DNA of 64,000 nt. Source: Methylococcales symbiont of Iophon sp. n. MRB-2018. GTDB taxonomy: Bacteria > Pseudomonadota > Gammaproteobacteria > Methylococcales > Methylomonadaceae. Both the position numbers and the translations under genes were made by a program. Below the pieces are notes generated by a model. That model did not search any database and was not told where the DNA came from. It worked only from the letters and a program-made list of their open reading frames with translations. The DNA is taken from the NCBI GenBank assembly GCA_003666325.1, contig QPIL01000120.1, positions 23,170 through 87,169 on the forward strand. Reading direction: 5' to 3'. Positions 18,458 to 27,163 of the stretch are shown piece after piece (the first letter of the stretch is position 1; the number at the start of each line of letters is the position of its first letter).

Positions 18458-19543
18458 TTAATTACTTGTATTAAAAATCATTCTTAGATCAGTCCCTATT
18501 TGTCTGAACGCGCTTATTTTAAGCTGTTTTTTATCTGCCATTTTTTCCATATCAGGCAAGTGGAATAAACCTCTTCCTTGATCACCTAATATACAAGGTG
18601 CCATATAAACCCACCACTCATCAATCAGGTTTTCATTCAGCAATGCACCATTTAAAGTAGCACCTGCCTCTACCATGACTGTATTAATTTGCTGCTGCCC
18701 TAAGAAAGTCATCACTGCTTTTAAATCTAACCGTCCCATCTTGCTGGCTAATTGAAAAACTTGAACCTCCATACTTTTAAGTTGTGCTATTTTTTGTGGA
18801 TTATCATTGCATGTTAATATCCAAGTTTGTCCTGGCAAACTCAACAGTTTAGCGGTTAGCGGTATTTGTAATTGTGAATCGAGGATGACTCTGACAGCTT
18901 GTTTTACCTGTACATCCAACCTGACATTCAAACTAGGGTCATCAAGCAAAACCGTATTAATTCCCGTCAAAATAGCAGAACTTTCTGCTCTTAATATTTG
19001 CACATCAGCTCTTGAATGCTCAGAAGTAATCCATTTGCTTTCACCCGATGCCATGGCTGTGCGACCATCCAGACTCATCGCTAATTTACTGCGAATATAG
19101 GGAATCCCCGTCTCCATACGTTTAATAAAACCTTTATTTAACGCCTCCGCATCCTGCCTCAAAACATCACAAACAACTTCTATTCCTGCCTGCTGCATTC
19201 TTTTTATCCCACTGCCAGCCACTAGCGGATTAGGGTCTTGCATAGCAATAACAACCCGACCAACACCGGCAGCAATCAAGGCATCACAACAAGGGGATGT
19301 TTTACCCCTATGACTGCAAGGCTCCAGAGTGACATAAGCAGTCAAACCCTTTGCACACGCAATTTGTTTTAAAGCATTAATTTCTGCGTGAGCAGAACCT
19401 GCACTTATATGCCAACCTTCAGCAACAATTTTATCATTATCAACTAATACACAGCCCACTCTAGGGTTTGGGTCTGTTGTGTACAAACCTTTTTCTGCTA
19501 ATCGCAGTGCTTTTGCCATATAAAATGGGTCAGATCGACTCAT
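18458..19543 (-). CDS. ribD: Bifunctional diaminohydroxyphosphoribosylaminopyrimidine deaminase / 5-amino-6-(5-phosphoribosylamino)uracil reductase
   Basis: Performs the second and third steps of riboflavin synthesis. The N-terminal deaminase (about 1-145) has the zinc site in [12 protein letters not shown] and [18 protein letters not shown]. The reductase (about 146-361) begins [16 protein letters not shown] and carries [18 protein letters not shown] and [14 protein letters not shown]. It is 361 residues long, as usual. It overlaps the nrdR 3' end by 14 bp. The order nrdR-ribD is conserved in gammaproteobacteria. Confidence 0.96.
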   Translation of the reverse strand: MSRSDPFYMAKALRLAEKGLYTTDPNPRVGCVLVDNDKIVAEGWHISAGSAHAEINALKQIACAKGLTAYVTLEPCSHRGKTSPCCDALIAAGVGRVVIAMQDPNPLVAGSGIKRMQQAGIEVVCDVLRQDAEALNKGFIKRMETGIPYIRSKLAMSLDGRTAMASGESKWITSEHSRADVQILRAESSAILTGINTVLLDDPSLNVRLDVQVKQAVRVILDSQLQIPLTAKLLSLPGQTWILTCNDNPQKIAQLKSMEVQVFQLASKMGRLDLKAVMTFLGQQQINTVMVEAGATLNGALLNENLIDEWWVYMAPCILGDQGRGLFHLPDMEKMADKKQLKISAFRQIGTDLRMIFNTSN

Positions 19544-19994
19544 TATCTTGCTGTAAATTTTTAATGGTTTCGGTAAATTCGCTCACATCCTGAAAACTAC
19601 GATAGACCGAGGCAAAACGAACAAAAGCTACATGATCAAGTAAATTGAGTTCTTTCATAACCCATTCACCCAATTCACCAGCAGGCATTTCTCTATCCCC
19701 TGTTGCTGTCATTTGCTTTTTTATTCGACTGACTGCCGCCTCAATGTCTTCGCTTTTAACAGGTCTCTTTTCTAATGCTCTGTGCATTCCAGAACGTAGT
19801 TTTTTCTCATCAAAAGTCTGTCTGGAACCATCGCGTTTAATTATTTTTGGTAAAGTAAGCTCCGCTATTTCATAGGTGGTAAACCGTTCTTTGCATGACC
19901 CACATTCCCGCCGCCGTCGCACTTGATCACCTTCACTTGCTAATCGAGAATCAATGACTCTGGTATCTTGAATCGAACAAAAAGGACATCGCAT
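19530..19994 (-). CDS. nrdR: Transcriptional repressor NrdR
   Basis: ATP/dATP-sensing repressor of ribonucleotide reductase genes. The ORF track starts at 20090, but family members begin at MRCPFC; this codon is at 19994 and has AGGTAAAAGT before it, giving 154 residues. The zinc ribbon comprises [17 protein letters not shown] and [17 protein letters not shown], followed by the ATP-cone domain ([19 protein letters not shown] onward). It is the first gene of the rib operon. The upstream 32 codons are probably leader. Confidence 0.95.
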   Translation of the reverse strand: MRCPFCSIQDTRVIDSRLASEGDQVRRRRECGSCKERFTTYEIAELTLPKIIKRDGSRQTFDEKKLRSGMHRALEKRPVKSEDIEAAVSRIKKQMTATGDREMPAGELGEWVMKELNLLDHVAFVRFASVYRSFQDVSEFTETIKNLQQDNESI

Positions 19995-20401
19995 ACTTTT
20001 ACCTACTTTTTCTAAAACCCGTTTAAGATAGCTACAGTTACTGCCAGTTGTGTGTGGACGAAGTATATCTTGTTCGGGTTCTAAGACCAATTATCAAAGA
20101 ATAAAAAAACTTCCGTTCTATACCAAAAAATAGAATAGTCAGGACAATAGGGTTTAAAACCCTTGATAATATAATTTTGATGACAAAAGCTCCCATCGCA
20201 TCAATTATTCGCCATTTTTTGTTACATTGTAGGTGTATTTTTTAACACCTTGCTTTTTAAAACCTTATCGTTTTAAAGTAACATTCTGGAAAACATGGAA
20301 AGTAACAGAGTTTAAGCAACCAAGCCCTGTTACAACAAGAGCATTTGAAAGCGAGTAGATCGAATGTTCATCCTATATACAAGCACCACGTTCCATCGCC
20401 G
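19995..20401. other. nrdR upstream region
   Basis: About 400 bp between the nrdR start and the attC-like site. It should contain the nrdR promoter on the minus strand. No further gene was recognised; the 112- and 65-codon ORFs computed across 20330-20668 overlap the structured attC-like site and have no family resemblance. Confidence 0.45.
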
Positions 20402-20531
20402 TGCTAACAAAAAAATCAAGAACGACCAGCTAATGCAAGCGTTATCTGGGGCGACAGTGGTGCAAAAAAATAAATACATTTTTGGGGCTTCATCGCGTTC
20501 AAACCGCTGCCCCCTTATTTTGGCGTTAGCA
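20402..20531 (+). other. attC-like integron recombination site (candidate)
   Basis: A 130-bp imperfect palindrome with the layout of an integron attC site. The outer boxes TGCTAAC and GTTAGCA are exact complements. Just inside, AAAATCAAG pairs with CTTATTTT except for one extra base, as expected for the extrahelical base of an L box. The right side CTGCCCCCTTATTTTGGCGTTA resembles the CCCCTTAnnnnGGCGTTA end of known long attC sites, and an inner GGGGC...CAGTGG / CCGCTGCCCC stem is possible. A small gene with a strong ribosome binding site starts 45 bp after the right box, as in gene cassettes. No integrase is in the window. Confidence 0.5.
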
Positions 20532-20575
20532 TTCATGTTTATAATACTACCGATGATATAAAAGGAGACGGCATT

Positions 20576-20830
20576 ATGGTAGTAAATATAGTAGAAAAAT
20601 CTCAAAAAGAGGTTGACAGGAATTATGATTTTTTTAAAACACAAATTTCCCAACTTAAAAGCGACCACCTAAACGAGTTTGCGTTATTGCATGATAAAAA
20701 AATTAACGATTTTTTTATCAGTGAAGATGATGCAATTAGAATTGGCACAGAAAAATATGGTGAAGGTAATTTTTCAGTTCAGCGAGTAAATGATAGTTCT
20801 ATTGAGTTAGGGTATCAATCCTATCTCTAG
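20576..20830 (+). CDS. Small hypothetical protein, possible integron cassette gene
   Basis: An 84-residue acidic soluble protein with no signal or membrane segment. A strong ribosome binding site (AAAGGAGACGGCATTATG) supports translation. The C-terminal part (FFISEDDAIRIGTEKYGEGNFSVQRV) recalls small DUF5678-like proteins in which a short beta-hairpin is followed by DxxxAxxxGxxxYG and a final strand; this is resemblance by eye only. It lies between the attC-like site and pqqA, without operon partners. If the attC call holds, it is a cassette gene. Function unknown. Confidence 0.65.
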   Translation: MVVNIVEKSQKEVDRNYDFFKTQISQLKSDHLNEFALLHDKKINDFFISEDDAIRIGTEKYGEGNFSVQRVNDSSIELGYQSYL

Positions 20831-20969
20831 CCTGAGTTAAATTGCCCTTGGTTGTTGGAAACCACACTACTTCCCTGTAAATAAGGGAATTATCGAATAT
20901 TTTAAACCCATAGATGCCCGTCATGAATTTATAGAACTGAACTTAAATAGCTAATAATGTTTTTATCAG

Positions 20970-20998
20970 TTGCGAAAAAAAAAAGTTCATCGTATACT
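20970..20998 (+). promoter_or_regulatory. Sigma-70-like promoter of pqqA
   Basis: TTGCGA, an exact 17-bp spacer and TATACT, 57 bp upstream of the pqqA ATG. Spacing and boxes fit the vegetative consensus well. A tract of ten A residues lies in the spacer. An inverted CTTGATCAAG follows at 21013. Confidence 0.7.
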
Positions 20999-21054
20999 CA
21001 CCGTCAGCTTACTTGATCAAGCTAACAAATAGTAAAAAACTCTGGAGAATAACT

Positions 21055-21129
21055 ATGAAATGGGAAACACCAGCATACAACGACTTACGTTTTGGTTTTG
21101 AAGTCACAATGTACATTTATAACCGTTAA
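21055..21129 (+). CDS. pqqA: PQQ precursor peptide PqqA
   Basis: A 24-residue ribosomal peptide (MKWETPAYNDLRFGFEVTMY and four more residues), missed by the ORF track. The conserved Glu16 and Tyr20 in EVTMY are cross-linked and excised to build the cofactor pyrroloquinoline quinone. A ribosome binding site (CTGGAGAATAACT) precedes the ATG. A strong hairpin terminator follows at 21149, so pqqA is likely made in excess over pqqB and pqqC, as known in other methylotrophs. Identification rests on the exact EVTxY motif, the size and the pqqB neighbour. Confidence 0.96.
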   Translation: MKWETPAYNDLRFGFEVTMYIYNR

Positions 21130-21148
21130 TAAAAAACGCTTATAAATT

Positions 21149-21178
21149 AAAAAAGGGGCTCTTTGAGCCCCTTTTTTT
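21149..21178 (+). terminator. Terminator/attenuator between pqqA and pqqB
   Basis: AAAAAGGGGCTC TTT GAGCCCCTTTTTTT is a perfect hairpin followed by seven T. It starts 19 bp after the pqqA stop and 100 bp before pqqB. Partial read-through would give the usual pqqA excess; pqqB may also have its own promoter in the AT-rich gap. Confidence 0.9.
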
Positions 21179-21278
21179 GCCTGCTACTTTGTCCAGTATA
21201 AAATTAATAAAATTATGACTAATCGTCTTAATACTTTATTATTACTCACCTTAATCCTGATTTTATGGTAAAAAAATT

Positions 21279-22187
21279 ATGCAAATAAGAGTTCTGGGCT
21301 CGGCCGCAGGCGGTGGTTTTCCACAATGGAATTGCAGTTGTCCCAATTGCAAGGCGGTAAGATCGGGTTCTATTAAAGCCAGCCCACGAAATCAATCGTC
21401 TATTGCTGTTTCTTCGGATGGTGAACACTGGGTGCTTTTTAATGCCTCACCTGATGTACGCACACAATTAGAAAATTTTCCAGAAATCCATCCTAAAAAA
21501 AAGGTGCGTGGCACAGGTATTGAAGCCATAGTTATAATTGATTCCCAAATTGATCATGCAACGGGTCTTCTTATTTTGCGAGAAGGTGATCCGTTGACTA
21601 TTTATTGCACTGACATGGTCAAGCAAGATTTAAGTACAGGTTTTCCAATTTTTAGCATTTTACAACATTTTTGCGGTGTGATTGATCATCCCATCCCTTT
21701 AGATGGCAAATCTTTTACTATCGCTAATATTGATGATCTTGAGTTCACTGCATTGGCTCTTAAAAGCAAAGCACCACCATACTCACCACATAGAAATGAT
21801 CCGCATGAAGGCGATAATATCGGCATGATCATTCGCCAGGTTTCAACGGGTAAAAGCACTTTTTATGCTCCCGGCTTAGGGGTGATAGAAGATCATGTAG
21901 AAAAAGCCATGAGCGAAGCGGATTGTGTATTAGTGGATGGTACGTTTTGGACAAATGACGAGCTTGCTGCTGTAGGTCGTCCATTATTAGCCAGAGAAAT
22001 TGGCCATATCCCCCAGTCAGGTGAAGGCGGTATGATTGAATTTTTAGATACCTTGGAAAAACCACGCAAAATTTTAATCCATATTAATAACACAAACCCT
22101 ATTCTGAATGAAAATTCAAAAGAAGGTGACATACTGAAGCAACATAATATAGAAGTATCATTCGACAACATGAATATTGAGCTGTAA
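21279..22187 (+). CDS. pqqB: PqqB, metallo-beta-lactamase-fold PQQ biosynthesis protein
   Basis: Thought to hydroxylate the tyrosine of the PqqA-derived dipeptide during PQQ formation. The N-terminus [19 protein letters not shown] is the family signature, with the CSCPNC zinc-binding cysteines near residue 20. The metallo-beta-lactamase fold has [13 protein letters not shown] in place of the usual HxHxDH motif, which is normal for PqqB. The 302 residues are typical. pqqC starts 2 bp after its stop. Together with pqqA and pqqC it points to a PQQ-dependent methanol or alcohol dehydrogenase in the organism. Confidence 0.97.
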   Translation: MQIRVLGSAAGGGFPQWNCSCPNCKAVRSGSIKASPRNQSSIAVSSDGEHWVLFNASPDVRTQLENFPEIHPKKKVRGTGIEAIVIIDSQIDHATGLLILREGDPLTIYCTDMVKQDLSTGFPIFSILQHFCGVIDHPIPLDGKSFTIANIDDLEFTALALKSKAPPYSPHRNDPHEGDNIGMIIRQVSTGKSTFYAPGLGVIEDHVEKAMSEADCVLVDGTFWTNDELAAVGRPLLAREIGHIPQSGEGGMIEFLDTLEKPRKILIHINNTNPILNENSKEGDILKQHNIEVSFDNMNIEL

Positions 22188-22189
22188 CC

Positions 22190-22921
22190 ATGACAAAACA
22201 AACACCCTGGACTCGTGAAGAATTTGAGGCACAATTGCGTGGCATGGAGCGGTTTTATCATATTCATCATCCCATACATACTATGATGAATGCAGGAGAG
22301 CTAAATCAGCAACAATTACAAGGTTGGGTAGCTAACCGTTTTTACTACCAGTTAATGATTCCAATCAAGGATGCCAATATTTTAGCCAACTGCCCTGACC
22401 GGGTAACTCGCTCGCTTTGGACGCAGCGCATTATTGATCATGATGGTAGCCCTGACCAACCGGGTGGTATTGAAGCCTGGATACAATTAGGCATAGCGGT
22501 AGGTTTGAGTCGTGAAGAGATAGTATCACTAGAACATGTATTACCTGCGGTACGCTTTGCTGTCGATAGCTATGTTAATTTTGCCAGAAGAGCTGAATGG
22601 CATGAGGCAGCTAGCTCGTCTTTAACGGAAATGTTTGCCCCCAAAATCCATAAACAACGGCTAGACAACTGGCCTGAGTTATATCCTTGGATTGATCAGG
22701 ACGGCTATACTTATTTTCGTAAACGCTTATCAGAGGCAAGACGAGATGTAGAACATGGCTTGGAAATTACCCTAGATTGGTACAAAACACGGCAACAGCA
22801 AGAGCGTATGGTTGAAATTCTACAGTTTAAACTTGATGTTTTATGGTCAATGGCAGATGCTATATATATGGCTTATGTCAACTGTATGCCGCCGTACTTT
22901 AATGTGCAGAAAAAGGCATAA
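22190..22921 (+). CDS. pqqC: PqqC, pyrroloquinoline-quinone synthase
   Basis: Cofactor-free oxidase that performs the last ring closure and eight-electron oxidation to PQQ. The 243-residue all-helical protein shows [34 protein letters not shown] and [10 protein letters not shown], with the active-site His and Arg residues of the family. It is the last gene of the local cluster: pqqD and pqqE, normally next, are absent and an R1 repeat begins 45 bp downstream. Those genes must lie elsewhere if PQQ is made. Confidence 0.97.
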   Translation: MTKQTPWTREEFEAQLRGMERFYHIHHPIHTMMNAGELNQQQLQGWVANRFYYQLMIPIKDANILANCPDRVTRSLWTQRIIDHDGSPDQPGGIEAWIQLGIAVGLSREEIVSLEHVLPAVRFAVDSYVNFARRAEWHEAASSSLTEMFAPKIHKQRLDNWPELYPWIDQDGYTYFRKRLSEARRDVEHGLEITLDWYKTRQQQERMVEILQFKLDVLWSMADAIYMAYVNCMPPYFNVQKKA

Positions 22922-22965
22922 GCACCCAAGTATAAGTCAACATTTCTGTCTAATCTATCAGCAAT

Positions 22966-23138
22966 TAGTCAACCCTTAAAAACACAACAACCATCTGATT
23001 TATAACAATAAATTAAACAAAAAGCATAGAAAAAACAGAAGTATTTGGTAAAATAACGGCTATTTCTAGGTCGTTTTTTAGTCTTTAGTCTTTAGTCCTG
23101 AGTCCTGAGTCCTGAGTCCTGAGTCCTGAGTCCTGAGT
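22966..23138 (-). repeat. R1 composite repeat, copy b (tail plus array)
   Basis: Reverse orientation. The tail part (TAGTCAACCCTTAAAAACAC through AATAACGGCTATTTCTAGGTCG) runs straight into about nine heptamers (23076-23138), first GTCTTTA then GTCCTGA. The hairpin block is missing. On the minus strand the array reads GACTCAG and starts 9 bp after the folA stop. Confidence 0.85.
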
Positions 23139-23147
23139 AAAGATTGA

Positions 23148-23642
23148 CTAGGCAGCACCGTTTCTTTCAAGTGTTATAAAACTGTAACTAAAATCAACAC
23201 TTTCATCCTCTTCTATCTCTTCTCTGGCTATTTCATTCCATTCTTCTTTATTAAAATCAGGAAAATAAGTATCTGCGTCAAACCTTTTATTGATTTGTGT
23301 GAGATAAAGAAGATCAGCTTTAGGTAATATAAGCTGATACAAAGTCGCACCACCAATGACAAAAATTTCGTCATACTGCTGACAAAATTCAATGGCTTTA
23401 TCGACCGTATTAAAAACCACACATCTCTCAACTTGATAGTCTGGATTACGACTAATAATGATATTAGTCCGTCCTGGTAATGGCCTGCCAATAGAGGCAT
23501 AGGTTTTTCTACCCATTAAAATAGGAGAGCCCATGGTAATTGCTTTAAATTTTTTTAGATCCGCAGATAAATGCCAGGGTATTTTATTGTTTAAACCAAT
23601 AGCTCGATTGCTCGCCATTGCAACAATAATTGATAATTTCAT
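23148..23642 (-). CDS. folA: Dihydrofolate reductase
   Basis: NADPH-dependent reduction of dihydrofolate to tetrahydrofolate. The 164 residues begin MKLSIIVAMASNRAIGLNNK, then IPWHLSADLKKFK with the catalytic Asp, MGRKTYASIGRPLPGR (NADPH binding) and EIFVIGGATLYQLILPKAD. It lies downstream of apaH on the same strand, an order seen in many gammaproteobacteria. The heptamer array begins right after its stop codon. Confidence 0.97.
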   Translation of the reverse strand: MKLSIIVAMASNRAIGLNNKIPWHLSADLKKFKAITMGSPILMGRKTYASIGRPLPGRTNIIISRNPDYQVERCVVFNTVDKAIEFCQQYDEIFVIGGATLYQLILPKADLLYLTQINKRFDADTYFPDFNKEEWNEIAREEIEEDESVDFSYSFITLERNGAA

Positions 23643-23735
23643 AGCTATTAACCCATAATAAATTTATCGGCAGAATACTGATAAATAACTCTAATTTTTT
23701 AAGCAATCACCTTGACTGGGCGTATTAATACTATT

Positions 23736-24545
23736 TTATATACCCTCACAATCAATACTGATTCGCTGCACTTTCTCACCAAGTTTTATGGCTGTTAATT
23801 GTCCTCCCCATAAACAACCAGTATCAATAGCAAAACAATTATGTCCTTGGTAATAACCTAAGGTAGACCAATGCCCAAAGATGATTTTCATTTTAGACGA
23901 TTTTCGCTTAGGTACTGTAAACCAAGGCATTAGATGTGAAGGCTGAGTACCTGGTGCGTTATTATGTTTAAAATCTAGGTATCCATTGCTCTTACAATAT
24001 CGCATTCGGGTAAAACAATTAACGATAAAACGTATTTTATCCATGCCCTTGATATAAGCTGTCCATTTATGCGGTTTATTACCATACATTACCCGAAAGA
24101 ATTTTAAATGTTTATCACCTTGCAGTACAGCTTCTGCTGTTAAAGCCATTTTTTTTGTTGTGGCAAAATCCCATTGCGGAGGGAGCCCTGCATGGAGCAA
24201 ACAAAAATCGTCATTATAATGAAACAAGGGTTGATGCCTTAGCCAATAAAGTAATTCATCACTATCATCTGCTTGTAGTACTGGGCTTAAGGTATCTTTT
24301 TTTCGGGGCTTACGTTGCTCAAACGATGTCGCTATCAAATGCAAATCATGGTTACCTAATACTGTAATCGCAGCATTGTGCAAAGACTTAACAAATCGCA
24401 ATGTTTCTAAAGACTTTGGTCCTCGATTAACCAGATCTCCTGCAAACCAGAGTTGATCCACTTGATCATCAAATTTAATATGTTCCAGAAGCCTAAGTAA
24501 ATCGTCATAACAGCCTTGTATATCGCCGATTGCATAGATAGCCAT
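23736..24545 (-). CDS. apaH: Bis(5'-nucleosyl)-tetraphosphatase, symmetrical
   Basis: Hydrolyses Ap4A to two ADP, and in E. coli also removes Np4 caps from RNA. The metallophosphatase signature is complete: AIGDIQGCYDDL, FAGDLVNRGPKS, TVLGNHDLHLI and, near the C-terminus, IIFGHWSTLGYY and AIDTGCLWGG. The 269 residues match the family. It sits 5 bp after apaG, as in the classical apaGH operon. Confidence 0.97.
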   Translation of the reverse strand: MAIYAIGDIQGCYDDLLRLLEHIKFDDQVDQLWFAGDLVNRGPKSLETLRFVKSLHNAAITVLGNHDLHLIATSFEQRKPRKKDTLSPVLQADDSDELLYWLRHQPLFHYNDDFCLLHAGLPPQWDFATTKKMALTAEAVLQGDKHLKFFRVMYGNKPHKWTAYIKGMDKIRFIVNCFTRMRYCKSNGYLDFKHNNAPGTQPSHLMPWFTVPKRKSSKMKIIFGHWSTLGYYQGHNCFAIDTGCLWGGQLTAIKLGEKVQRISIDCEGI

Positions 24546-24550
24546 GTTGA

Positions 24551-24928
24551 CTAATGGAGCGTTCTTGGGATTGATAAAGTAAACTTAGGAATAATCGCTT
24601 TAAAGCTATCGCCACCATCAGAAATCATGGAATATTTACCTTGCATCACACCAACAGGTGTTTCTATCATGGCTCCGCTAGTATAGCGAAATGACTCGCC
24701 AGGTTTTAAATAAGGTTTTTCCCCAACTACCCCTTCACCTTTAACTTCCTGATTTTTACCATTTGAGTCGGTAATTAGCCAGTGCCTAGATAATAAGGTT
24801 GCAGCAATAGCACCTGCATTAGTAATAGTAATGGTATAAGCAAAAACATAGCGGTTTTTATCTGGCGATGATTGTGCTTCAATGTATTGAGGTTGTGTTT
24901 CAACTATAATGTTATTTTTTTCAGTCAT
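24551..24928 (-). CDS. apaG: ApaG domain protein
   Basis: Small beta-sandwich (FN3-like) protein linked to ApaH by operon; also called CorD, of uncertain biochemical role. The internal ATG at 24928 (MTEKNNIIVETQ) is preferred over 24946 because it gives 125 residues, the E. coli length. The hallmarks RYVFAYTITITN, WLITDSNGKNQEVKGEGVVGE and GSFRY-like PGESFRYTSGAMIETPVGVM are present. In E. coli surA, pdxA and rsmA precede it; here surA is 12 kb away and pdxA and rsmA are absent from the window. Confidence 0.95.
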   Translation of the reverse strand: MTEKNNIIVETQPQYIEAQSSPDKNRYVFAYTITITNAGAIAATLLSRHWLITDSNGKNQEVKGEGVVGEKPYLKPGESFRYTSGAMIETPVGVMQGKYSMISDGGDSFKAIIPKFTLSIPRTLH

Positions 24929-25003
24929 TGTTAAATGATATAACAATTTGAGACAATAATGTTATGCAAACTATTAATTATTTCATTTATTTCACTTAAT
25001 TCA

Positions 25004-25144
25004 ATGAATCTTAAAATTATCTTTATTCCACTATTGTTTTTTGTATCCTTTGCTTATTCAGCCAATGCAAACAGTTTATTTTCAGCCGCCATGTACCGAC
25101 TGAAACCAAAACTGACGATAAAGAAGGGGGCAAATAATGGATAA
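25004..25144 (+). CDS. Possible small secreted peptide upstream of mpl
   Basis: A 46-residue reading frame (MNLKIIFIPLLFFVSFAYSA...) with a convincing signal peptide and a possible cleavage site in AYSANA, leaving about 26 residues rich in Lys. The computed 61-codon ORF begins upstream at 24959. It overlaps the mpl start by 8 bp and contains the mpl ribosome binding site. It has no clear binding site of its own and no recognised family, so it may be chance. Confidence 0.3.
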   Translation: MNLKIIFIPLLFFVSFAYSANANSLFSAAMYRLKPKLTIKKGANNG

Positions 25145-26528
25145 TAATGTGCCTCAGAAAGCATCATTCCACCTGCATATTTTAGGTATTTGTGGCACCT
25201 TTATGGGGGGGCTTGCCTTAATAGCTAGAGAATTAGGTTATCAAGTCAGCGGTTCTGACCAAAATGTATACCCACCCATGAGTACACAACTGGAACAACA
25301 GGGAATTACTCTGATGAATGGATACAGTGCTGAAAATTTACAGTGTAAACCTGATTTAGTCATCATTGGTAATGCTTTGTCTAGGGGTAATGAGGAGGTT
25401 GAAGCCGTTTTAAATCTTGGGCTTAAATATACCTCAGGTCCTCAATGGTTATCTGAACATCTGTTACAAAATAGATGGGTTTTAGCTGTTGCAGGTACAC
25501 ATGGAAAAACCACAACAAGCAGTATGTTGACATGGATATTAGAGTATCAAGGTTATAAGCCTGGGTTTTTAATTGGCGGGGTTCCATTAAATTTTGGATT
25601 CTCTGCTCGACTAGGTGAGTCTGATTTTTTTGTTATAGAAGCTGATGAATATGATTCTGCTTTTTTTGATAAACGCTCTAAATTTGTTCATTATCGTCCT
25701 CGAACCGCAGTTCTAAATAATCTGGAATTTGATCATGCTGATATTTTTGAAGACTTGGATGCGATCAAAAAACAATTCCATCATTTAGTCAGGACTATTC
25801 CTGCTGATGGTTTAATTATTAGTCCTGAAAATGAGCATAATATTAACGATGTTATTGCAATGGGTTGTTGGACAGCGATTGCAAAAACAGCCATTAATAG
25901 TGATGCTGAATGGCAAACCGTGTTATTGCAGGCAGATGGTAGCCAGTTTGAAGTCTTTCACAAAGGAGAAAAGCAAGGTGTAGTTAACTGGGCACTCAGT
26001 GGTGAACACAATGTATACAACGCTATGTCAGCTATTGTGGCTGCAAAACATGTAGGTATACTCGCTAATGATGCCATTCATGCACTGGAGACGTTTCAAA
26101 ATGTAAAGCGGAGGATGGAGATTATTGCCAATATTAAGGGCATTACCCTTTATGATGATTTTGCTCATCACCCAACGGCAATAAAAACCACATTAGATGG
26201 GCTAAGAAAAAAAGTAGCCAATGAAACCATTATAGCTATAGTTGAGCTACGCTCTAATACCATGCGAATGGGGATTCATACTGAATCTTTAGCGCAATCA
26301 CTTGCACTAGCAGATAGCGCGATTATTTATCAACCAGCAGATTTGAATTGGGATTTAACAAAAGTGTTGAGTTACGCAGACAATATTCAGCTATGTACAA
26401 GTCTGGATGATATTATCAGACAATTAAAAACAGAAACAGAAACAGAAACAGATTCAGTCAAACACTTGGTGTTGATGAGTAATGGTAGTTTTGGTGGAAT
26501 ATCTCAGCGTTTGATAAATGAGCTATAA
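25137..26528 (+). CDS. mpl: UDP-N-acetylmuramate:L-alanyl-gamma-D-glutamyl-meso-diaminopimelate ligase
   Basis: Murein-recycling ligase that attaches the salvaged tripeptide to UDP-MurNAc. The layout is that of Mur ligases: the N-terminal Rossmann-like part with HILGICGTFMGGLA, the ATP loop AVAGTHGKTTTSSML near residue 122, the central domain with FFVIEADEYDSAFFDKRSKF, and the C-terminal domain with YDDFAHHPTAIKTTL. At 463 residues it fits Mpl. The ribosome binding site GAAGGGGG precedes the ATG. A short hexanucleotide run gives a KTETETETD stretch near residue 432. It belongs functionally with nagZ, amgK and murU in this window. Confidence 0.96.
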   Translation: MDNNVPQKASFHLHILGICGTFMGGLALIARELGYQVSGSDQNVYPPMSTQLEQQGITLMNGYSAENLQCKPDLVIIGNALSRGNEEVEAVLNLGLKYTSGPQWLSEHLLQNRWVLAVAGTHGKTTTSSMLTWILEYQGYKPGFLIGGVPLNFGFSARLGESDFFVIEADEYDSAFFDKRSKFVHYRPRTAVLNNLEFDHADIFEDLDAIKKQFHHLVRTIPADGLIISPENEHNINDVIAMGCWTAIAKTAINSDAEWQTVLLQADGSQFEVFHKGEKQGVVNWALSGEHNVYNAMSAIVAAKHVGILANDAIHALETFQNVKRRMEIIANIKGITLYDDFAHHPTAIKTTLDGLRKKVANETIIAIVELRSNTMRMGIHTESLAQSLALADSAIIYQPADLNWDLTKVLSYADNIQLCTSLDDIIRQLKTETETETDSVKHLVLMSNGSFGGISQRLINEL

Positions 26529-26531
26529 ACA

Positions 26532-26563
26532 GCCCATGATGGTTTCATCACGGGCAAGTGTTT
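26532..26563 (+). terminator. Probable terminator after mpl
   Basis: GCCCATGATG gtt TCATCACGGGC forms an imperfect hairpin (one A:C mismatch) followed by AAGTGTTTTT. It lies just after the mpl stop and before the convergent small gene. Confidence 0.5.
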
Positions 26564-26581
26564 TTAAAAAAGATGCGGTTC

Positions 26582-26881
26582 CTAAGCTAATAAATCATCC
26601 ATCTTAGCTTTTACAGTAGAGTCATAATGACGCATCAAGGCCAATTCTGTAGGTCTTGGGGGCATGCTCGCTTCAACCTCTACTTTTAATGCAGATAGAA
26701 AATGGCGCTTTAAAGTTGAATCTTCTGGAATTTGTAATGGTGTTGTCGTTGCAACAGTGGCAGTTATTGCCGCCGTTTCTTCAACACCGGCTGGTTTTGG
26801 ATCTGCCACGTTAGCATTAGTTTTATTAGCTGGTTTAGATGAACTACAAAACAGTGCTTTAATGGTATCTAGGATAGACAT
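26582..26881 (-). CDS. Hypothetical protein with two similar C-terminal motifs
   Basis: A 99-residue soluble protein without signal peptide. A low-complexity Ala/Thr/Pro middle (about 20-50) is followed by two related segments, EDSTLKRHFLSALK and PRPTELALMRHYDSTVKAK, which look like a duplicated helical motif (hydrophobic - Arg-His-Phe/Tyr). A strong ribosome binding site (AAAGAGGAAAAATAC) supports translation. It is convergent with mpl. I do not recognise the family; similar short proteins with the xLKRHF pattern are, to my memory, found in other gammaproteobacteria, but this is not checked. Confidence 0.75.
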   Translation of the reverse strand: MSILDTIKALFCSSSKPANKTNANVADPKPAGVEETAAITATVATTTPLQIPEDSTLKRHFLSALKVEVEASMPPRPTELALMRHYDSTVKAKMDDLLA

Positions 26882-26970
26882 GTATTTTTCCTCTTTTTTA
26901 ATAGGTATTACAGGTTTTTTTGGTAGACGCTATATTACACCATTTATTCTTAAACATGGTATAAAAGCCG

Positions 26971-27087
26971 TTTCACTCCCTTTGTCATTCTTACATGTTC
27001 TCAGCAAGAATCTAGCTGTTTAAAACTAGCCCCCCCGATAACAGACGTTGGGAATGATGTGTGCTAACAGAGGTTCCAGTTATTTTG
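26971..27087 (-). repeat. R1 hairpin block, degenerate copy
   Basis: Recognisable but diverged reverse copy of the R1 hairpin block: CACTCCCTTTGTCATTC, ACATGTTCTCAGCAAGAAT, TGTTTAAAACTAG, CCCGATAACAGACG and ACAGAGGTTCCAGTTA match the other copies in order. There is no heptamer array. One stem keeps pairing through a paired change (C:G to T:A), and another pair became G:T. Confidence 0.7.
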
Positions 27088-27163
27088 CTATAAGTTGCTT
27101 GAATTGCTTGTGAAAAATGATTACAGTCATGCAGTTAATTAAAGAAAAGATTGAGGATATACT

